DNA from: Klebsiella michiganensis
GTDB lineage: Bacteria > Pseudomonadota > Gammaproteobacteria > Enterobacterales > Enterobacteriaceae
Assembly (NCBI RefSeq): GCF_002925905.1
Contig: NZ_PRDB01000001.1
Location: forward strand, 496,001-560,000
Reading direction: 5' to 3'
Length of the DNA: 64,000 nucleotides
Part shown: positions 43,266 through 54,452 of the stretch, piece by piece
How positions within the stretch are numbered: position 1 is the first letter of the stretch
Layout of the letters: every line of letters begins with the position of its first letter
Position numbers and translations under genes: made by a program
Notes under the pieces: model-generated
Database searches by the model: none
Told to the model about the DNA's origin: nothing
What the model saw: the letters and a program-made list of their open reading frames with translations, nothing else

Positions 43266-44606
43266 ATGGAATTTGCTATACAACTTATCATTATCTTAAT
43301 TTGTTTGTTCTATGGTGCGAGAAAGGGCGGCATTGCGCTCGGCCTTTTAGGCGGCATTGGGCTAGTTATCCTGGTCTTTGTTTTTCACCTGAAGCTTGGA
43401 AAACCGCCCGTCGATGTCATGCTGGTCATTATCGCCGTCGTGGCGGCATCGGCGACGCTGCAGGCTTCCGGTGGTCTAGACGTGATGCTGCAGATTGCCG
43501 AGAAACTCCTGCGGCGAAACCCGAAATATGTCTCGATCGTCGCGCCATTCGTCACCTGTACGCTGACGATTCTTTGCGGCACGGGGCACGTGGTATATAC
43601 CATTCTGCCGATTATTTATGATGTCGCCATCAAAAATAACATCCGTCCGGAGCGACCCATGGCCGCCAGCTCGATCGGCGCGCAGATGGGGATTATCGCC
43701 AGCCCGGTTTCCGTGGCGGTCGTCTCGCTGGTGGCAATGCTTGGCAACTTTACCTTTAACGGCAAGCACCTTGAATTTCTCGACCTGCTGGCGATAACCA
43801 TTCCGTCCACGCTGCTGGGGATTCTGGCCATTGGTATCTTCAGCTGGTTTCGCGGCAAAGACCTCGATAAAGACGAAACCTTCCAGGCCTTTATTGCGGT
43901 ACCGGAAAACCGTCACTACGTGTACGGGGACACGGCCACGCTGCTGGATAGAAAGCTTCCGACCAGCAACTGGGTTGCAATGTGGATTTTTCTGGCCTCA
44001 ATCGCGGTTGTCGCCCTGCTCGGCGCCTTCTCCGAACTGCGTCCGGCATTCGACGGTAAGCCGCTGTCGATGGTGCTGGTGATCCAGATGTTTATGCTGC
44101 TCTCCGGGGCGCTCATCATCATCATTACGAAAACGAATCCGGCTTCGATCTCCAAAAATGAGGTGTTCCGTTCCGGGATGATCGCTATCGTTGCCGTGTA
44201 CGGCATCGCGTGGATGGCGGAAACGATGTTCGGCGCGCACATGACCGAGATTAAAGGCGTGCTCGGGGAGATGGTGAAGGAGTACCCGTGGGCCTACGCT
44301 ATCGTTCTGCTGCTGGTATCGAAGTTTGTCAACTCCCAGGCGGCTGCGCTGGCGGCGATCGTTCCGGTGGCGTTGGCGATCGGCGTCGATCCCGCCTACA
44401 TCGTCGCTTCCGCGCCCGCCTGCTACGGCTATTACATTCTGCCGACCTACCCAAGCGATCTGGCGGCGATTCAGTTCGACCGCTCAGGTACCACGCATAT
44501 CGGCCGCTTTGTGATTAACCATAGCTTTATTCTGCCAGGGCTCATTGGCGTCAGCGTCTCTTGCGTCTTTGGCTGGGTATTTGCGGCGATGTACGGATTT
44601 CTTTAA
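43266..44606 (+). CDS. dcuB: Anaerobic C4-dicarboxylate (fumarate/succinate) antiporter DcuB
   Basis: The protein is 446 aa and nearly identical to E. coli DcuB as I remember it, including the N-terminal [20 protein letters not shown] and the C-terminal [12 protein letters not shown]. It is an inner-membrane protein with about 10-12 helices that exchanges external fumarate, malate or aspartate for succinate during fumarate respiration, and in E. coli it also acts as a co-sensor with DcuS. A ribosome-binding site GGGGGA precedes ATG 43266. In E. coli dcuB is followed by fumB; here the gene stands alone after rpoC and is convergent with the PTS pair. Confidence 0.93.
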   Translation: MEFAIQLIIILICLFYGARKGGIALGLLGGIGLVILVFVFHLKLGKPPVDVMLVIIAVVAASATLQASGGLDVMLQIAEKLLRRNPKYVSIVAPFVTCTLTILCGTGHVVYTILPIIYDVAIKNNIRPERPMAASSIGAQMGIIASPVSVAVVSLVAMLGNFTFNGKHLEFLDLLAITIPSTLLGILAIGIFSWFRGKDLDKDETFQAFIAVPENRHYVYGDTATLLDRKLPTSNWVAMWIFLASIAVVALLGAFSELRPAFDGKPLSMVLVIQMFMLLSGALIIIITKTNPASISKNEVFRSGMIAIVAVYGIAWMAETMFGAHMTEIKGVLGEMVKEYPWAYAIVLLLVSKFVNSQAAALAAIVPVALAIGVDPAYIVASAPACYGYYILPTYPSDLAAIQFDRSGTTHIGRFVINHSFILPGLIGVSVSCVFGWVFAAMYGFL

Positions 44607-44614
44607 GAGGATAC

Positions 44615-44634
44615 GGGCGCCGGTAGCGGCGCCT
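44615..44634. terminator. Hairpin between convergent dcuB and PTS genes
   Basis: GGCGCC arms (44616-44621 and 44628-44633) around a 6-base loop; no clear T-run, so termination efficiency is uncertain. Confidence 0.5.
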
Positions 44635-44649
44635 GTTAAATCGTTGACG

Positions 44650-44967
44650 TTATTGTGCGAGCGGAATTCGGCGATAGAGCTCAATCATGTCGGTAGCCAG
44701 ATCCTGAATGACCATCGCGTTCATCAGGTGGTCCTGAGAGTGTACGGTAATCAGGTTAACCGGAAGCTTGCCGCTGCCTTCATCCATGCCAATCAGCTGG
44801 GTCTGGATTTTATGCGCATGCTTGACGAATTCATGGGATTCCGCCATTGCCTGTTCGGCCGCAGCAAAATCGCCTTTACGCGCCAGCTGCAGAGCGGTTA
44901 ACGCCGAGCTGCGCGCAGAACCGGCGTTAACCAGCAGCTCCATGATGATTGTTTCTAAATCTTCCAT
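44650..44967 (-). CDS. PTS lactose/cellobiose-family IIA component
   Basis: The protein is 105 aa, the normal size of a Lac/Chb-family EIIA. Phosphorylation site H76 lies in VHSQDHLM, with D79 as the likely metal ligand of the trimer; both follow the pattern of lactose IIA (H78, D81). It would take phosphate from HPr and pass it to the IIB encoded 3 bases upstream. The substrate cannot be told; beta-glucosides or chitooligosaccharides are typical for the family. No IIC permease gene is adjacent, so the pair must use a permease elsewhere or have a regulatory role. Confidence 0.88.
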   Translation of the reverse strand: MEDLETIIMELLVNAGSARSSALTALQLARKGDFAAAEQAMAESHEFVKHAHKIQTQLIGMDEGSGKLPVNLITVHSQDHLMNAMVIQDLATDMIELYRRIPLAQ

Positions 44968-44970
44968 CTC

Positions 44971-45276
44971 TTACTCCATCAGCTTCAGGGCTTTATCAAG
45001 CACGGCATCGCCTTTCATCATGCCGTAATCCATCATATCGATGACGGCGACTTTTTTACCAAACGGGTCGGCCATTGCCTGTAGCTTGGCCTGCTCGTAC
45101 TTCACCTGAGGGCCGAGCAGGATAATATCGGCAGCGGCAAGATTATCTTTAAACTCGGCAACCGGTACGGCTTTGATGGAGACTTCCACGCCTTTTTGTT
45201 GCGCAGCGGCCTGCATACGTTGAACCAGCATGCTGGTGGACATTCCTGCGGCACAGCATAAAACGATATTCTTCAT
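44971..45276 (-). CDS. PTS lactose/cellobiose-family IIB component
   Basis: The protein is 101 aa. The phosphocysteine P-loop is at the N-terminus: LCCAAGMSTS, with C8 aligned to the active cysteine of E. coli ChbB (CSAGMSTS). The DIILLGPQVKYE and VAVIDMMDYG segments are typical of the IIB fold. First gene of a two-gene minus-strand operon with the IIA gene. A candidate LacI-type operator and CRP site lie just upstream. Confidence 0.88.
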   Translation of the reverse strand: MKNIVLCCAAGMSTSMLVQRMQAAAQQKGVEVSIKAVPVAEFKDNLAAADIILLGPQVKYEQAKLQAMADPFGKKVAVIDMMDYGMMKGDAVLDKALKLME

Positions 45277-45354
45277 AATTGTTGGCCCTTATGTTCCTTG
45301 ATGTACCATCTTTATCGCGGGCAGGCGGGCGGGACAACCGCTTTACGGTGATTG

Positions 45355-45389
45355 TGTGTAAGTCATCACAAAATAATGAAACCGGTTTC
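45355..45389 (-). promoter_or_regulatory. Candidate CRP site and LacI-family operator upstream of the PTS operon
   Basis: GAAACCGGTTTC at 45378-45389 is a perfect 12-bp palindrome with the central CG of LacI/GalR-family operators. TGTGT-N6-TCACA at 45355-45370 is a near-consensus CRP site. Both lie 80-115 bases upstream of the IIB start. The arrangement fits a catabolite-activated, sugar-induced operon; the repressor gene is not in the window. Confidence 0.55.
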
Positions 45390-45448
45390 GGTTCTGGGGG
45401 AGAAAACGCTAAAAGCCGCGTCCGACAGGCCTGAAACGGTGGGCTCTG

Positions 45449-46981
45449 TTAAGCGCGGACGATGCGATTCTTGCCCTGCTGCTTGGCTTTATACAGCGCT
45501 TCATCAACGCGTACGACAAGCTGCTCCAGGGGCTCCATATTCCATTCCCCCAGTCCCGCGCTGAATGTGACCGTTAGCCCTTCTTCACGCCAGGAGCGCA
45601 GCGCAACGCGGGCCCGCCAGCTCTCCAGCAGCATCAGGGCGTCATCGCTATGTCCGGTGGTAAAGATCGCCGCAAACTCTTCGCCGCCGTAGCGGTAAAG
45701 CGAAATTTGCAGGGGCTGGAGGATTTGCAGCCCTTCCCGGGCGACATTGCGCAGCACGATATCGCCGTTGAGGTGACCCCAGGTGTCGTTTATCGTTTTA
45801 AAGTTATCAATATCAACCAGCGCAAGAGAGAAGGGCTGATGATCGTTCATCAGCGCGGCGATATCGCTGTCAAAGGCGCGGCGGTTCTTGCAGCCGGTTA
45901 GCGCGTCGATGGTCGCCTGGCGAACGTAGGTTAACTCGCGCTGCTTATTGCTCTCGATGGCTTTGCTGAGCATCGCTTCCAGCCGCGGGGCGCGCTGAAC
46001 ATCCCCGGTTTTAATCGCATTGATGATGTTCATCAACACCGTACGTGAAGCATGGCGCAGATACAGTCCAAACAGCACGATAACGATCGCGGCCAGGGCA
46101 AAGCTCCAGGCGACGATATCCGTTTCATGGCGCGTTAAGTTGACCAGCGTCGAGTTATCGACCCGATAAATAACAAACCAGTCGGGGTTGGTAAAGGAGT
46201 AGTAATAGTACCAGGTGTCCGTATTGGTATCGTAAAGCTGGCCTTCGCCGCTGGTCATTCTGTCCATCAAGGCTTCACTGACGTAGGGTTTAAATAAAGC
46301 GCCGGGGTCGGGGTGGAGAATGACTTTACCATCGCGTTGCACCACAAAAAATTCTCCCTGGACGGGTGCAACCATCTGCCGTAACGCGTAGCCCATTGAG
46401 GTGAGATCGAGATGAAACGCGAGACTGCCCTTTAGCCGTCCCTCTGGAGAAATTATGGGTTTGTAGACGGTAATCGTCGGATGATGCGTGAAGTAGTCGT
46501 TGTACGGGCTGGTATACCGACTGAAGGTACTGGCTTCCGCTTGCTTAATAAACCACGGCCTTGTTTTGGCATCGAAGGACTGGCTATCTTCGGTTTCCAG
46601 AACCTCGGGCGCGCGCAGATAGTGCCCATTGGTATCCGCCAGCGAGATGGACGAAACGGTCTGCATCATATTTTGCAACTGCATAAGCTGCATCAACCCT
46701 TTTTCCGGATTGACGTTAACCGCCTCATTCAGCGCATCGTTGCGGGCAAAGAAAGTGGCGGCACGGGTGAGGATAAAGTCGTTGCCCTGCAGCAGCGTCT
46801 CCGTGTAGTTGGTCGCCATATTGTGGGTAAAATTGCGATTAATATGATGATAATCTTCGAGAAAATCATTCCTCTGCGTCGTCGTGGCAAACACCGCTAT
46901 CAGCAAGAAGCTGAATAAAATACCCGCAAATCCGATGATAATCGGCGTGGTGAAAGAGAGCTTTCTATTATGACGAGCCAT
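45449..46981 (-). CDS. Membrane diguanylate cyclase (dCache-like sensor plus GGDEF)
   Basis: The protein is 510 aa. TM helices at about 12-34 and 289-308 enclose a periplasmic domain of about 250 residues that resembles a dCache ligand sensor (the motifs RPWFIKQAEAS and YTSPYNDYFTHHPTITVYKPI are typical). The cytoplasmic GGDEF domain (about 352-510) has DALTGCKNRRAF and an active-type GGEEF at 432-436, so c-di-GMP synthesis is expected. The inhibitory I-site RxxD upstream of GGEEF is absent (the aligned residues are Pro and Ile). The ligand is unknown. It ends 172 bases upstream of the PTS IIB gene on the same strand. Confidence 0.9.
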   Translation of the reverse strand: MARHNRKLSFTTPIIIGFAGILFSFLLIAVFATTTQRNDFLEDYHHINRNFTHNMATNYTETLLQGNDFILTRAATFFARNDALNEAVNVNPEKGLMQLMQLQNMMQTVSSISLADTNGHYLRAPEVLETEDSQSFDAKTRPWFIKQAEASTFSRYTSPYNDYFTHHPTITVYKPIISPEGRLKGSLAFHLDLTSMGYALRQMVAPVQGEFFVVQRDGKVILHPDPGALFKPYVSEALMDRMTSGEGQLYDTNTDTWYYYYSFTNPDWFVIYRVDNSTLVNLTRHETDIVAWSFALAAIVIVLFGLYLRHASRTVLMNIINAIKTGDVQRAPRLEAMLSKAIESNKQRELTYVRQATIDALTGCKNRRAFDSDIAALMNDHQPFSLALVDIDNFKTINDTWGHLNGDIVLRNVAREGLQILQPLQISLYRYGGEEFAAIFTTGHSDDALMLLESWRARVALRSWREEGLTVTFSAGLGEWNMEPLEQLVVRVDEALYKAKQQGKNRIVRA

Positions 46982-47152
46982 GAGTCGTAAATCGTTCCAG
47001 AAGCGTTAAACCGTGGGTGGAGACGCAGGTTTAGCCAGCATGCCTGCTGAGCGAATCAGATAAAACTCCGGTAATTATAACGCTGACGTTGTGATATGGA
47101 CTGATTAATATTCGATATTGATGGAATTACCGTTGCAGCGAAGAGGCGGAAG

Positions 47153-47256
47153 CAGGGCGAAAAGGAGGAAGAGTGAATATTCGCCCTGGTCAGCGTCCGC
47201 TGCTGACAGGGGCAGAATAGAGAAACGGGAACAGGGCCACAATCTCCCGTTTCTCT
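47153..47256 (-). ncRNA. Three tandem hairpins downstream of thiH; possible small RNA (SroH-like position)
   Basis: On the minus strand, after thiH: hairpin 1 AGAGAAACGGGA / TCCCGTTTCTCT (47219-47256), hairpin 2 GTCAGC / GCTGAC (about 47185-47210) and hairpin 3 CAGGGCGAA / TTCGCCCTG (47153-47188, partly exclusive with hairpin 2). No strong T-run follows hairpin 1. In E. coli the small RNA SroH maps between thiH and the next gene in the same orientation; homology is a guess from position. The rest of 46982-47301 has no gene that I can support. Confidence 0.35.
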
Positions 47257-47301
47257 TATTACGATCGTGCATGAAGAACGTTTAAGAAATTACATTCGTT
47301 A

Positions 47302-48435
47302 TCATGACGATTGGGAGGCGCGTCCCAGCCAGCTGTCCCAATCCTTCCATACCGGCTGTAGACCGCTGGCCACCAGCGCGCTGGCGACCTCTTCCGGGCG
47401 GCGGTCATCGTGAGGCGCGAACTGCTCCAGCTCCGGATGGTTATCGGCATACCCGCCGGGCTGGGTTTTCGAAAAGGCGCTGACGTTGTTGATGGCCAGC
47501 GGGATCACCCGATCGCGGAACCAGGGGGATTCGCGGGTGGAGAGCGAGAGTTCCACTTCCGGAGCCAGCAGGCGGAAGGCGCAAATAGTTTGCACCAGCT
47601 GCCGTTCATCCATTAATGAGGCGGGCTCGATACCTCCCGCGCAAGGCCGCAGACGTGGGAAGGAGATGGAGTAGCGGCTGCGCCAGTAATACTGCTGGAG
47701 CCACAGCAGATGCTCCGCCACCATAAAGCAGTCCACCCGCCAGCTGTCGGAAAGGCCAATAAGTGCGCCAAGGCCAATTTTATCAATCCCCGCCTGCCCA
47801 AGCCTGTCCGGAGTATCCAGCCGCCAGAAGAAGTCCTGCTTTTTCCCTTTCAGATGGTGTTTCGCATACATGCTTTCATGATAGGTCTCCTGATAGACCA
47901 TCACCCCGTCCAGACCGAGGGTTTTCAGCTCGGCGTACTCTTCCATCGCCAGCGGCTGGACCTCCATATGCAGCGAGGCGAACTGGCGGCGAATCGCGGG
48001 CAGATGTTGACGAAAGTAGTCCATGCCGACCTTGCCCTGATGTTCGCCGGTCACCAGCAGCAGATGCTCAAAGCCCATTTCGCGGATCGCCGCGCATTCA
48101 CGGGCTATTTCCGCCTCATCCAGAGTCTTGCGCTTGATGCGGTTACTCATTGAGAAACCGCAGTAGGTACAGTCGTTGGCGCAGAGATTAGAGAGATACA
48201 GCGGGACATAAAAGCTGACGGTATTACCAAAACGCTGGCGAGTCAGGCGCTGAGCGCGCTGGGCCAGAGGCTCCAGATAGTCCGCGGCGGCGGGGGAGAG
48301 CAGGGCCATCATATCGTCACGGCTGAGCTGTTTTGCCGCCAGGGCGCGTTCAACGTCGGCGGGGGTTTTCCCGTTGATTCGCAGGCGAATATCGTCCCAG
48401 TCCAGCTGCCGCCAACGGTCAGTGAAGGTGTTCAT
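47302..48435 (-). CDS. thiH: 2-iminoacetate synthase ThiH (radical SAM)
   Basis: The protein is 377 aa, as in E. coli. It cleaves tyrosine by a radical SAM mechanism to dehydroglycine (2-iminoacetate) for thiazole formation by ThiG. The CxxxCxxC motif that binds the [4Fe-4S] cluster is C85-C89-C92 ([11 protein letters not shown]). Last gene of thiCEFSGH; its start overlaps the thiG stop by 4 bases. Confidence 0.97.
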   Translation of the reverse strand: MNTFTDRWRQLDWDDIRLRINGKTPADVERALAAKQLSRDDMMALLSPAAADYLEPLAQRAQRLTRQRFGNTVSFYVPLYLSNLCANDCTYCGFSMSNRIKRKTLDEAEIARECAAIREMGFEHLLLVTGEHQGKVGMDYFRQHLPAIRRQFASLHMEVQPLAMEEYAELKTLGLDGVMVYQETYHESMYAKHHLKGKKQDFFWRLDTPDRLGQAGIDKIGLGALIGLSDSWRVDCFMVAEHLLWLQQYYWRSRYSISFPRLRPCAGGIEPASLMDERQLVQTICAFRLLAPEVELSLSTRESPWFRDRVIPLAINNVSAFSKTQPGGYADNHPELEQFAPHDDRRPEEVASALVASGLQPVWKDWDSWLGRASQSS

Positions 48436-49202
48436 ACCCGCGCCTCCAGAAAGCCGGTCAGCGGGCTGGTGGCCTGCGCCTGCGCGCTGCGCACGCCCGG
48501 GCCTGCCTGTCGGGCCAGCAAGCCGGCATCGATCGCTAAACGGAAGGCCCGCGCCATGGTTACCGGATCGTCGGCAACGGCGATGGCGGTATTCACCAGT
48601 ACCGCGTCAGCGCCCATTTCCAGCGCCTGCGCCGCGTGGCTCGGCACGCCAATACCCGCGTCAACGACTACCGGCACCGTGGCCTGCGCGATAATAATCT
48701 CCAGCATCGCTTTAGTTTCCAGCCCCTGATTGGAGCCGATGGGCGCGCCGAGCGGCATCACCGCCGCGCAGCCCGCTTCTTCAAGGCGCTTGCACAGCAC
48801 CGGGTCGGCGCCGCAGTAGGGCAGCACCACGAAGCCTTCCCGTACCAGAATCTCCGCCGCTTTCAGCGTTTCGATCGGATCGGGGAGCAGCCAGCGGGCG
48901 TCCGGATGAATTTCCAGCTTCAGCCAGTGGGTGCCCAGCGCCTCCCGCGCCAGGCGGGCGGCAAATACCGCCTCTTCCGCCGTTTTGGCGCCGGAGGTGT
49001 TGGGCAGCAGGCTAACGCCGGCCGCCAGCAGCGGCGCGAGGATCGCGTCATTATGCTGACGGAGATCGACGCGCTTCATCGCCAGCGTCACCAGCTGGCT
49101 GCCGGAGGCGCGAATGGCCTCCACCATGACGTCGGGGGCGGCGAATTTACCGGTGCCGGTGAAAAGATGTGACTCAAAGGTTTTATCCGCAATACGTAAC
49201 AT
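48432..49202 (-). CDS. thiG: Thiazole synthase ThiG
   Basis: The protein is 256 aa, matching E. coli. ThiG joins deoxyxylulose-5-phosphate, 2-iminoacetate and ThiS thiocarboxylate to the thiazole phosphate. The Schiff-base lysine is K95 (LKLEIHPD). [16 protein letters not shown] at 49202 is the family start although the frame is open further upstream. It begins 1 base after the thiS stop. Confidence 0.96.
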   Translation of the reverse strand: MLRIADKTFESHLFTGTGKFAAPDVMVEAIRASGSQLVTLAMKRVDLRQHNDAILAPLLAAGVSLLPNTSGAKTAEEAVFAARLAREALGTHWLKLEIHPDARWLLPDPIETLKAAEILVREGFVVLPYCGADPVLCKRLEEAGCAAVMPLGAPIGSNQGLETKAMLEIIIAQATVPVVVDAGIGVPSHAAQALEMGADAVLVNTAIAVADDPVTMARAFRLAIDAGLLARQAGPGVRSAQAQATSPLTGFLEARV

Positions 49203-49203
49203 G

Positions 49204-49404
49204 TCAGCCTCCAGCGATAACCTGAAAAAGCAGGATTTGATCGCCTTCCTGTAAGAGATGATCTTCCCACCGTTCACGCGGCAGGATGCGTTGATTGAGC
49301 GCCAGCGCGACGCCCGGCTGCTGCTGTTCCAGCTGCGTGAGCAGATCGGCGACGGAGGTCGCTTCGGCGCACTGCAACGGTTCATCGTTAAACCATATCC
49401 GCAT
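49204..49404 (-). CDS. thiS: Sulfur carrier protein ThiS
   Basis: The protein is 66 aa, a ubiquitin-fold sulfur carrier ending in the required Gly-Gly (QVIAGG). ThiF adenylates this C-terminus, which then becomes a thiocarboxylate and donates sulfur to ThiG. The start at 49404 (MRIWFNDE) lies inside the 3' end of thiF (17-base overlap), indicating translational coupling. Confidence 0.95.
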   Translation of the reverse strand: MRIWFNDEPLQCAEATSVADLLTQLEQQQPGVALALNQRILPRERWEDHLLQEGDQILLFQVIAGG

Positions 49405-50143
49405 GCAGCCCTCCGCATACCGGACAGCCCTGAGCCCGCTGGAGCGCGAGAGTGCGCCAGTTGCTGGTTCGGGCATCGAACAGGCGCAGCGTGTTCCGCG
49501 GGGCCATCATGCCGGCGAGCAGCTTGATGGCCTCCAGCGCCTGTAGGGTACCCATCATGCCAACCACCGGACCAATGATGCCCGCCGTGCGGCAGTTGCG
49601 TTCGGGTTCGTTAGCATCCGGCCACAGGCAGCGATAACAGCCCTGCTCCCACGGCGGCGTCAGTACCATCAGCTGCCCCCCAAGCCCGACGGCGCTGGCG
49701 GTAATCAGCGGCGTTTTAAGCGCGACGCAGGCGGCGTTGATCGCCTGTCGGGTCGCCATGTTATCGGTGCAATCCAGTACCACATCGGCCTTCGCCACTT
49801 CATCCTGCAGGGCCTTTCTGCCTAACCGCTGCTTCAGCGCAATCAGTTCAATCTGCGGATTTAACTGAGCCAGCCGGGCCCTGGCGGCCGTGGTTTTAGG
49901 CTGAGCGATATCCTCGCTGGTGAACAAAATTTGTCGCTGCAGGTTACTGACGTGCACGTCGTCGTCATCGACCAGCACCAGCGTGCCGACGCCAGCGCCG
50001 GCAAGATAGAGCGCGGCGGGAGAGCCCAGCCCGCCGAGACCCACGATCAACACCCGGCTGGCCAGCAGCATTTGCTGGCCTTCAATGGCGATATCCTCCA
50101 GCAGCAGCTGGCGGCTATAGCGCATAAAATCGCTGTCATTCAT
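49388..50143 (-). CDS. thiF: ThiS adenylyltransferase ThiF
   Basis: The protein is 251 aa, as in E. coli. It is an E1-like enzyme with the nucleotide motif GLGGLG at 35-40, catalytic region [13 protein letters not shown], zinc cysteines in CYRCLWP and CPVCGG, and the acceptor Cys in NCRTAGI. It activates ThiS with ATP. ATG 50143 ([12 protein letters not shown]) is chosen over a GTG one codon upstream. It overlaps thiE by 8 bases. Confidence 0.96.
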   Translation of the reverse strand: MNDSDFMRYSRQLLLEDIAIEGQQMLLASRVLIVGLGGLGSPAALYLAGAGVGTLVLVDDDDVHVSNLQRQILFTSEDIAQPKTTAARARLAQLNPQIELIALKQRLGRKALQDEVAKADVVLDCTDNMATRQAINAACVALKTPLITASAVGLGGQLMVLTPPWEQGCYRCLWPDANEPERNCRTAGIIGPVVGMMGTLQALEAIKLLAGMMAPRNTLRLFDARTSNWRTLALQRAQGCPVCGGLHADMV

Positions 50144-50770
50144 CACCGGCTCCCGCTATCTCGAGCAGCCGGGCCGTTGCCTGTCGCCAGTCGGCCGCCT
50201 GAGTAATGGCGCTGACCACCGCAACGCTGCCGACGCCGGTCGCCAGTACCGCCGGGGCGCGCTCAAGGCTGATGCCGCCAATCGCCACGGTTGGATAATC
50301 CCCGAGTCGCTGAATATGCTGCGCCAGCTGATCCAGCCCCTGAGGGGCGGAAGGCATCTGCTTGGTTTGCGTTGGAAAAACGTGCCCAAGCGCGATGTAA
50401 GAGGGACGCGCCGCCAGCGCGATATCAATTTCCATATCGTCATGCGTCGAAACGCCAAGACGCAGCCCGGCGTTGCGGATGGCGCTGAGGTCGGTGGTTT
50501 CCAGATCTTCCTGGCCTAAATGCACGCCGTAAGCCTGATGTTTGATGGCCAGGCGCCAGTAATCGTTAATAAACAGCCGCGCATGGTATTTGCGTCCCAG
50601 GGCGATAGCGGCAACGACATGCTCTTCAACCTCACTATCGCGTTTATCCTTGATGCGCAGCTGGAGAGTGCGAACGCCCGCGGCCAGCAGGCGTTCGATC
50701 CACGCGACGCTATCGACGACCGGATAGAGCCCTAAACGGAAAGGGACGGATGGAAAATCGGGTTGATACA

Positions 50771-50771
<1 letters not shown>
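50136..50771 (-). CDS. thiE: Thiamine-phosphate synthase ThiE
   Basis: The protein is 211 aa. ThiE joins HMP pyrophosphate and thiazole phosphate to thiamine phosphate in a TIM barrel. Substrate motifs include [21 protein letters not shown] and the phosphate-binding AIGGI near the C-terminus. The start A is shared with the thiC stop (TGATG). Confidence 0.96.
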
Positions 50772-52669
<1,898 letters not shown>

Positions 52670-52760
52670 TCATTCCAGTTAAACAGGATATGGCTTGCCA
52701 GACGACGGATGGAGTAACAGATGCGATCGGCCCTGAAGAGGCAGATGCTAAACGCAGTTT

Positions 52761-52861
52761 ACTCTTGTTCCCTTCGCAGGTATTAGCCTGATCAGGTTCC
52801 GCGGATCCCGAATTAACGGTCTCAGCCTTTTCCAGTGTGGAAAATGGGCACTCCGACAAGA
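52761..52861 (-). promoter_or_regulatory. TPP riboswitch (THI element) upstream of thiC
   Basis: Read on the minus strand: GGAGTGCC, then GGCTGAGACC, then GAACCTGATC-AGGCTAATACCTGCG and AAGGGAACAAGAG. These are the conserved thi-box segments around the pyrimidine- and pyrophosphate-sensing helices. About 95 bases separate it from the thiC start, which should include the expression platform; in E. coli thiC TPP blocks translation and promotes termination. Confidence 0.96.
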
Positions 52862-52919
52862 TGACATCCCCTCTCCGTGAGGGGGAATGTATGTAAACTA
52901 CGCGTTAATGGCTCACAAC

Positions 52920-53417
52920 TCAAGCGGTCGGCGCGATATTGTCGCTGACGTTGTCTTTGCGGCTGTGGGCGACGGCGAGGGCGATCAGGTTATCTTCCAG
53001 CGCAAAGCGCGCTTCCAGCGCTTCGCCGATATCCGACAGCGCCTGCTGGAACTCAAGGTAGTTATCGTGATCGATGGCGTTTTCGAGGCAGGAGTCGTAA
53101 TAATCCATGATCTGCTGGGTATTGGCCTGCAGCTGTGGATAAATCTTAGTGGCGGCTAAAAGTGGCGTATCGCCTTCCAATTCGCCGATAAAGCGTTCAT
53201 AAATATTAAAATGGCCGGAGGAGAGGTAGTCCACCAGGCTTTGACAAAAATCATCCAGCGCTTTCTCATTAAGCCGCATAAATGATTCTTTGCCGGGCTT
53301 CAGGCCAACCAGGTTGTAGTAAGCCACAAGCAAATGCTTACGTACTTGTAGCCAGCGATCGACCAGTTTATTGCTGCCTCCAACACGTTCCGTCAGGTTT
53401 TCCAGCTGGTTTAACAT
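52920..53417 (-). CDS. rsd: Regulator of sigma D (anti-sigma-70 factor) Rsd
   Basis: The protein is 165 aa (E. coli 158). Rsd is a helical protein that binds region 4 of sigma-70 in stationary phase and, in E. coli, stimulates SpoT hydrolase when freed by HPr. The first 75 residues match E. coli closely (LTERVGGSNKLVDRWLQVRKHL), and TQQIMDYYDSCLE and DNYLEFQQALSDIGEALEARF are kept. The C-terminal end is longer and divergent. Divergent from nudC. Confidence 0.94.
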   Translation of the reverse strand: MLNQLENLTERVGGSNKLVDRWLQVRKHLLVAYYNLVGLKPGKESFMRLNEKALDDFCQSLVDYLSSGHFNIYERFIGELEGDTPLLAATKIYPQLQANTQQIMDYYDSCLENAIDHDNYLEFQQALSDIGEALEARFALEDNLIALAVAHSRKDNVSDNIAPTA

Positions 53418-53512
53418 GGTTGACTCCGCAAGGTTTTAAGAGAAATACGTTGCTCACCAAAATGTAAATTTAATGTTAAAAGTGCCAGTAAAATAAAGGT
53501 AGTGCAATAGAT

Positions 53513-54286
53513 ATGGATCGTATTATTGAAAAATTAGATCGCGGCTGGTGGATCGTCAGCCACGAACAGAAATTATGGTTGCCCGACGGAGAATTGCCCT
53601 ACGGCGAAGCGGTAAATTTTAATCTTGCGGGGCAGCCCGCGCTGCGAATCGGAGAATGGCAGGGCGATCCGGTGTGGCTGGTCCGCCAGGATCGCCGGCA
53701 TGAGATGGGATCGCTGCGTCAGGTGCTCGATCAGGATGCTGGCCTTTTTCAACTGGCGGGACGCGGGATCCAGTTGGCGGAATTCTACCGCTCGCACAAA
53801 TTCTGCGGCTACTGCGGCCATCCTATGCACCCCAGCAAAACCGAGTGGGCAATGCTGTGCAGCCACTGCCGCGAACGCTACTACCCGCAAATCGCCCCGT
53901 GCATTATCGTCGCCATCCGTCGGGATGATTCTATCCTGCTGGCGCAGCATACTCGCCATCGTAACGGCGTGCATACGGTGCTGGCCGGGTTTGTCGAAGT
54001 CGGCGAAACCCTGGAGCAGACCGTTGCCCGCGAGGTGATGGAGGAGAGCGGCATTAAGGTGAAAAACCTGCGCTACGTGACCTCTCAGCCCTGGCCGTTC
54101 CCACAATCGCTGATGACCGCGTTTATGGCCGAGTACGATAGCGGCGAGATTGTCATCGACAAGAAAGAGCTGCTGGAGGCGGGATGGTATCGCTATGACA
54201 ATCTGCCGCTTTTGCCGCCGCCGGGCACCGTGGCGCGCCGTCTGATTGAAGATACCGTGGCGATGTGTCGGGCAGAGTATGAGTGA
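53513..54286 (+). CDS. nudC: NADH pyrophosphatase / RNA deNADding enzyme NudC
   Basis: The protein is 257 aa, the E. coli length. It hydrolyses NADH and removes NAD caps from RNA 5' ends. A zinc ribbon (C98, C101, C116, C119) precedes the Nudix box [22 protein letters not shown] at about 159-180, which has the REVMEE metal-binding core. The C-terminal [11 protein letters not shown] motif is the NADH-specific signature. Confidence 0.97.
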   Translation: MDRIIEKLDRGWWIVSHEQKLWLPDGELPYGEAVNFNLAGQPALRIGEWQGDPVWLVRQDRRHEMGSLRQVLDQDAGLFQLAGRGIQLAEFYRSHKFCGYCGHPMHPSKTEWAMLCSHCRERYYPQIAPCIIVAIRRDDSILLAQHTRHRNGVHTVLAGFVEVGETLEQTVAREVMEESGIKVKNLRYVTSQPWPFPQSLMTAFMAEYDSGEIVIDKKELLEAGWYRYDNLPLLPPPGTVARRLIEDTVAMCRAEYE

Positions 54287-54323
54287 CATGTTGCATATAC
54301 TTTATCCTTCAAATTGCCTCTTT

Positions 54324-54391
54324 GTTGGCTGCTTTCACTTACCCCAGTCACTTACTTGAGTAAGCTCCTTGGGTTCATTCAATTGCCGCCT
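54324..54391 (-). repeat. Dispersed palindromic repeat, copy B (nudC-hemE)
   Basis: 68 bp, starting GTTGGCTGC and ending TTGCCGCCT like copy A. The hairpin core is CTTACTTGAGTAAG with outer ACCC/GGGT pairing. The inner loop differs from copy A while the arms are kept. Confidence 0.75.
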
Positions 54392-54452
54392 CGATCCACT
54401 TTGAATGATTTTGTGTATAAACTTGGCGCATCAACGCTAAAGGAATGTAAAA

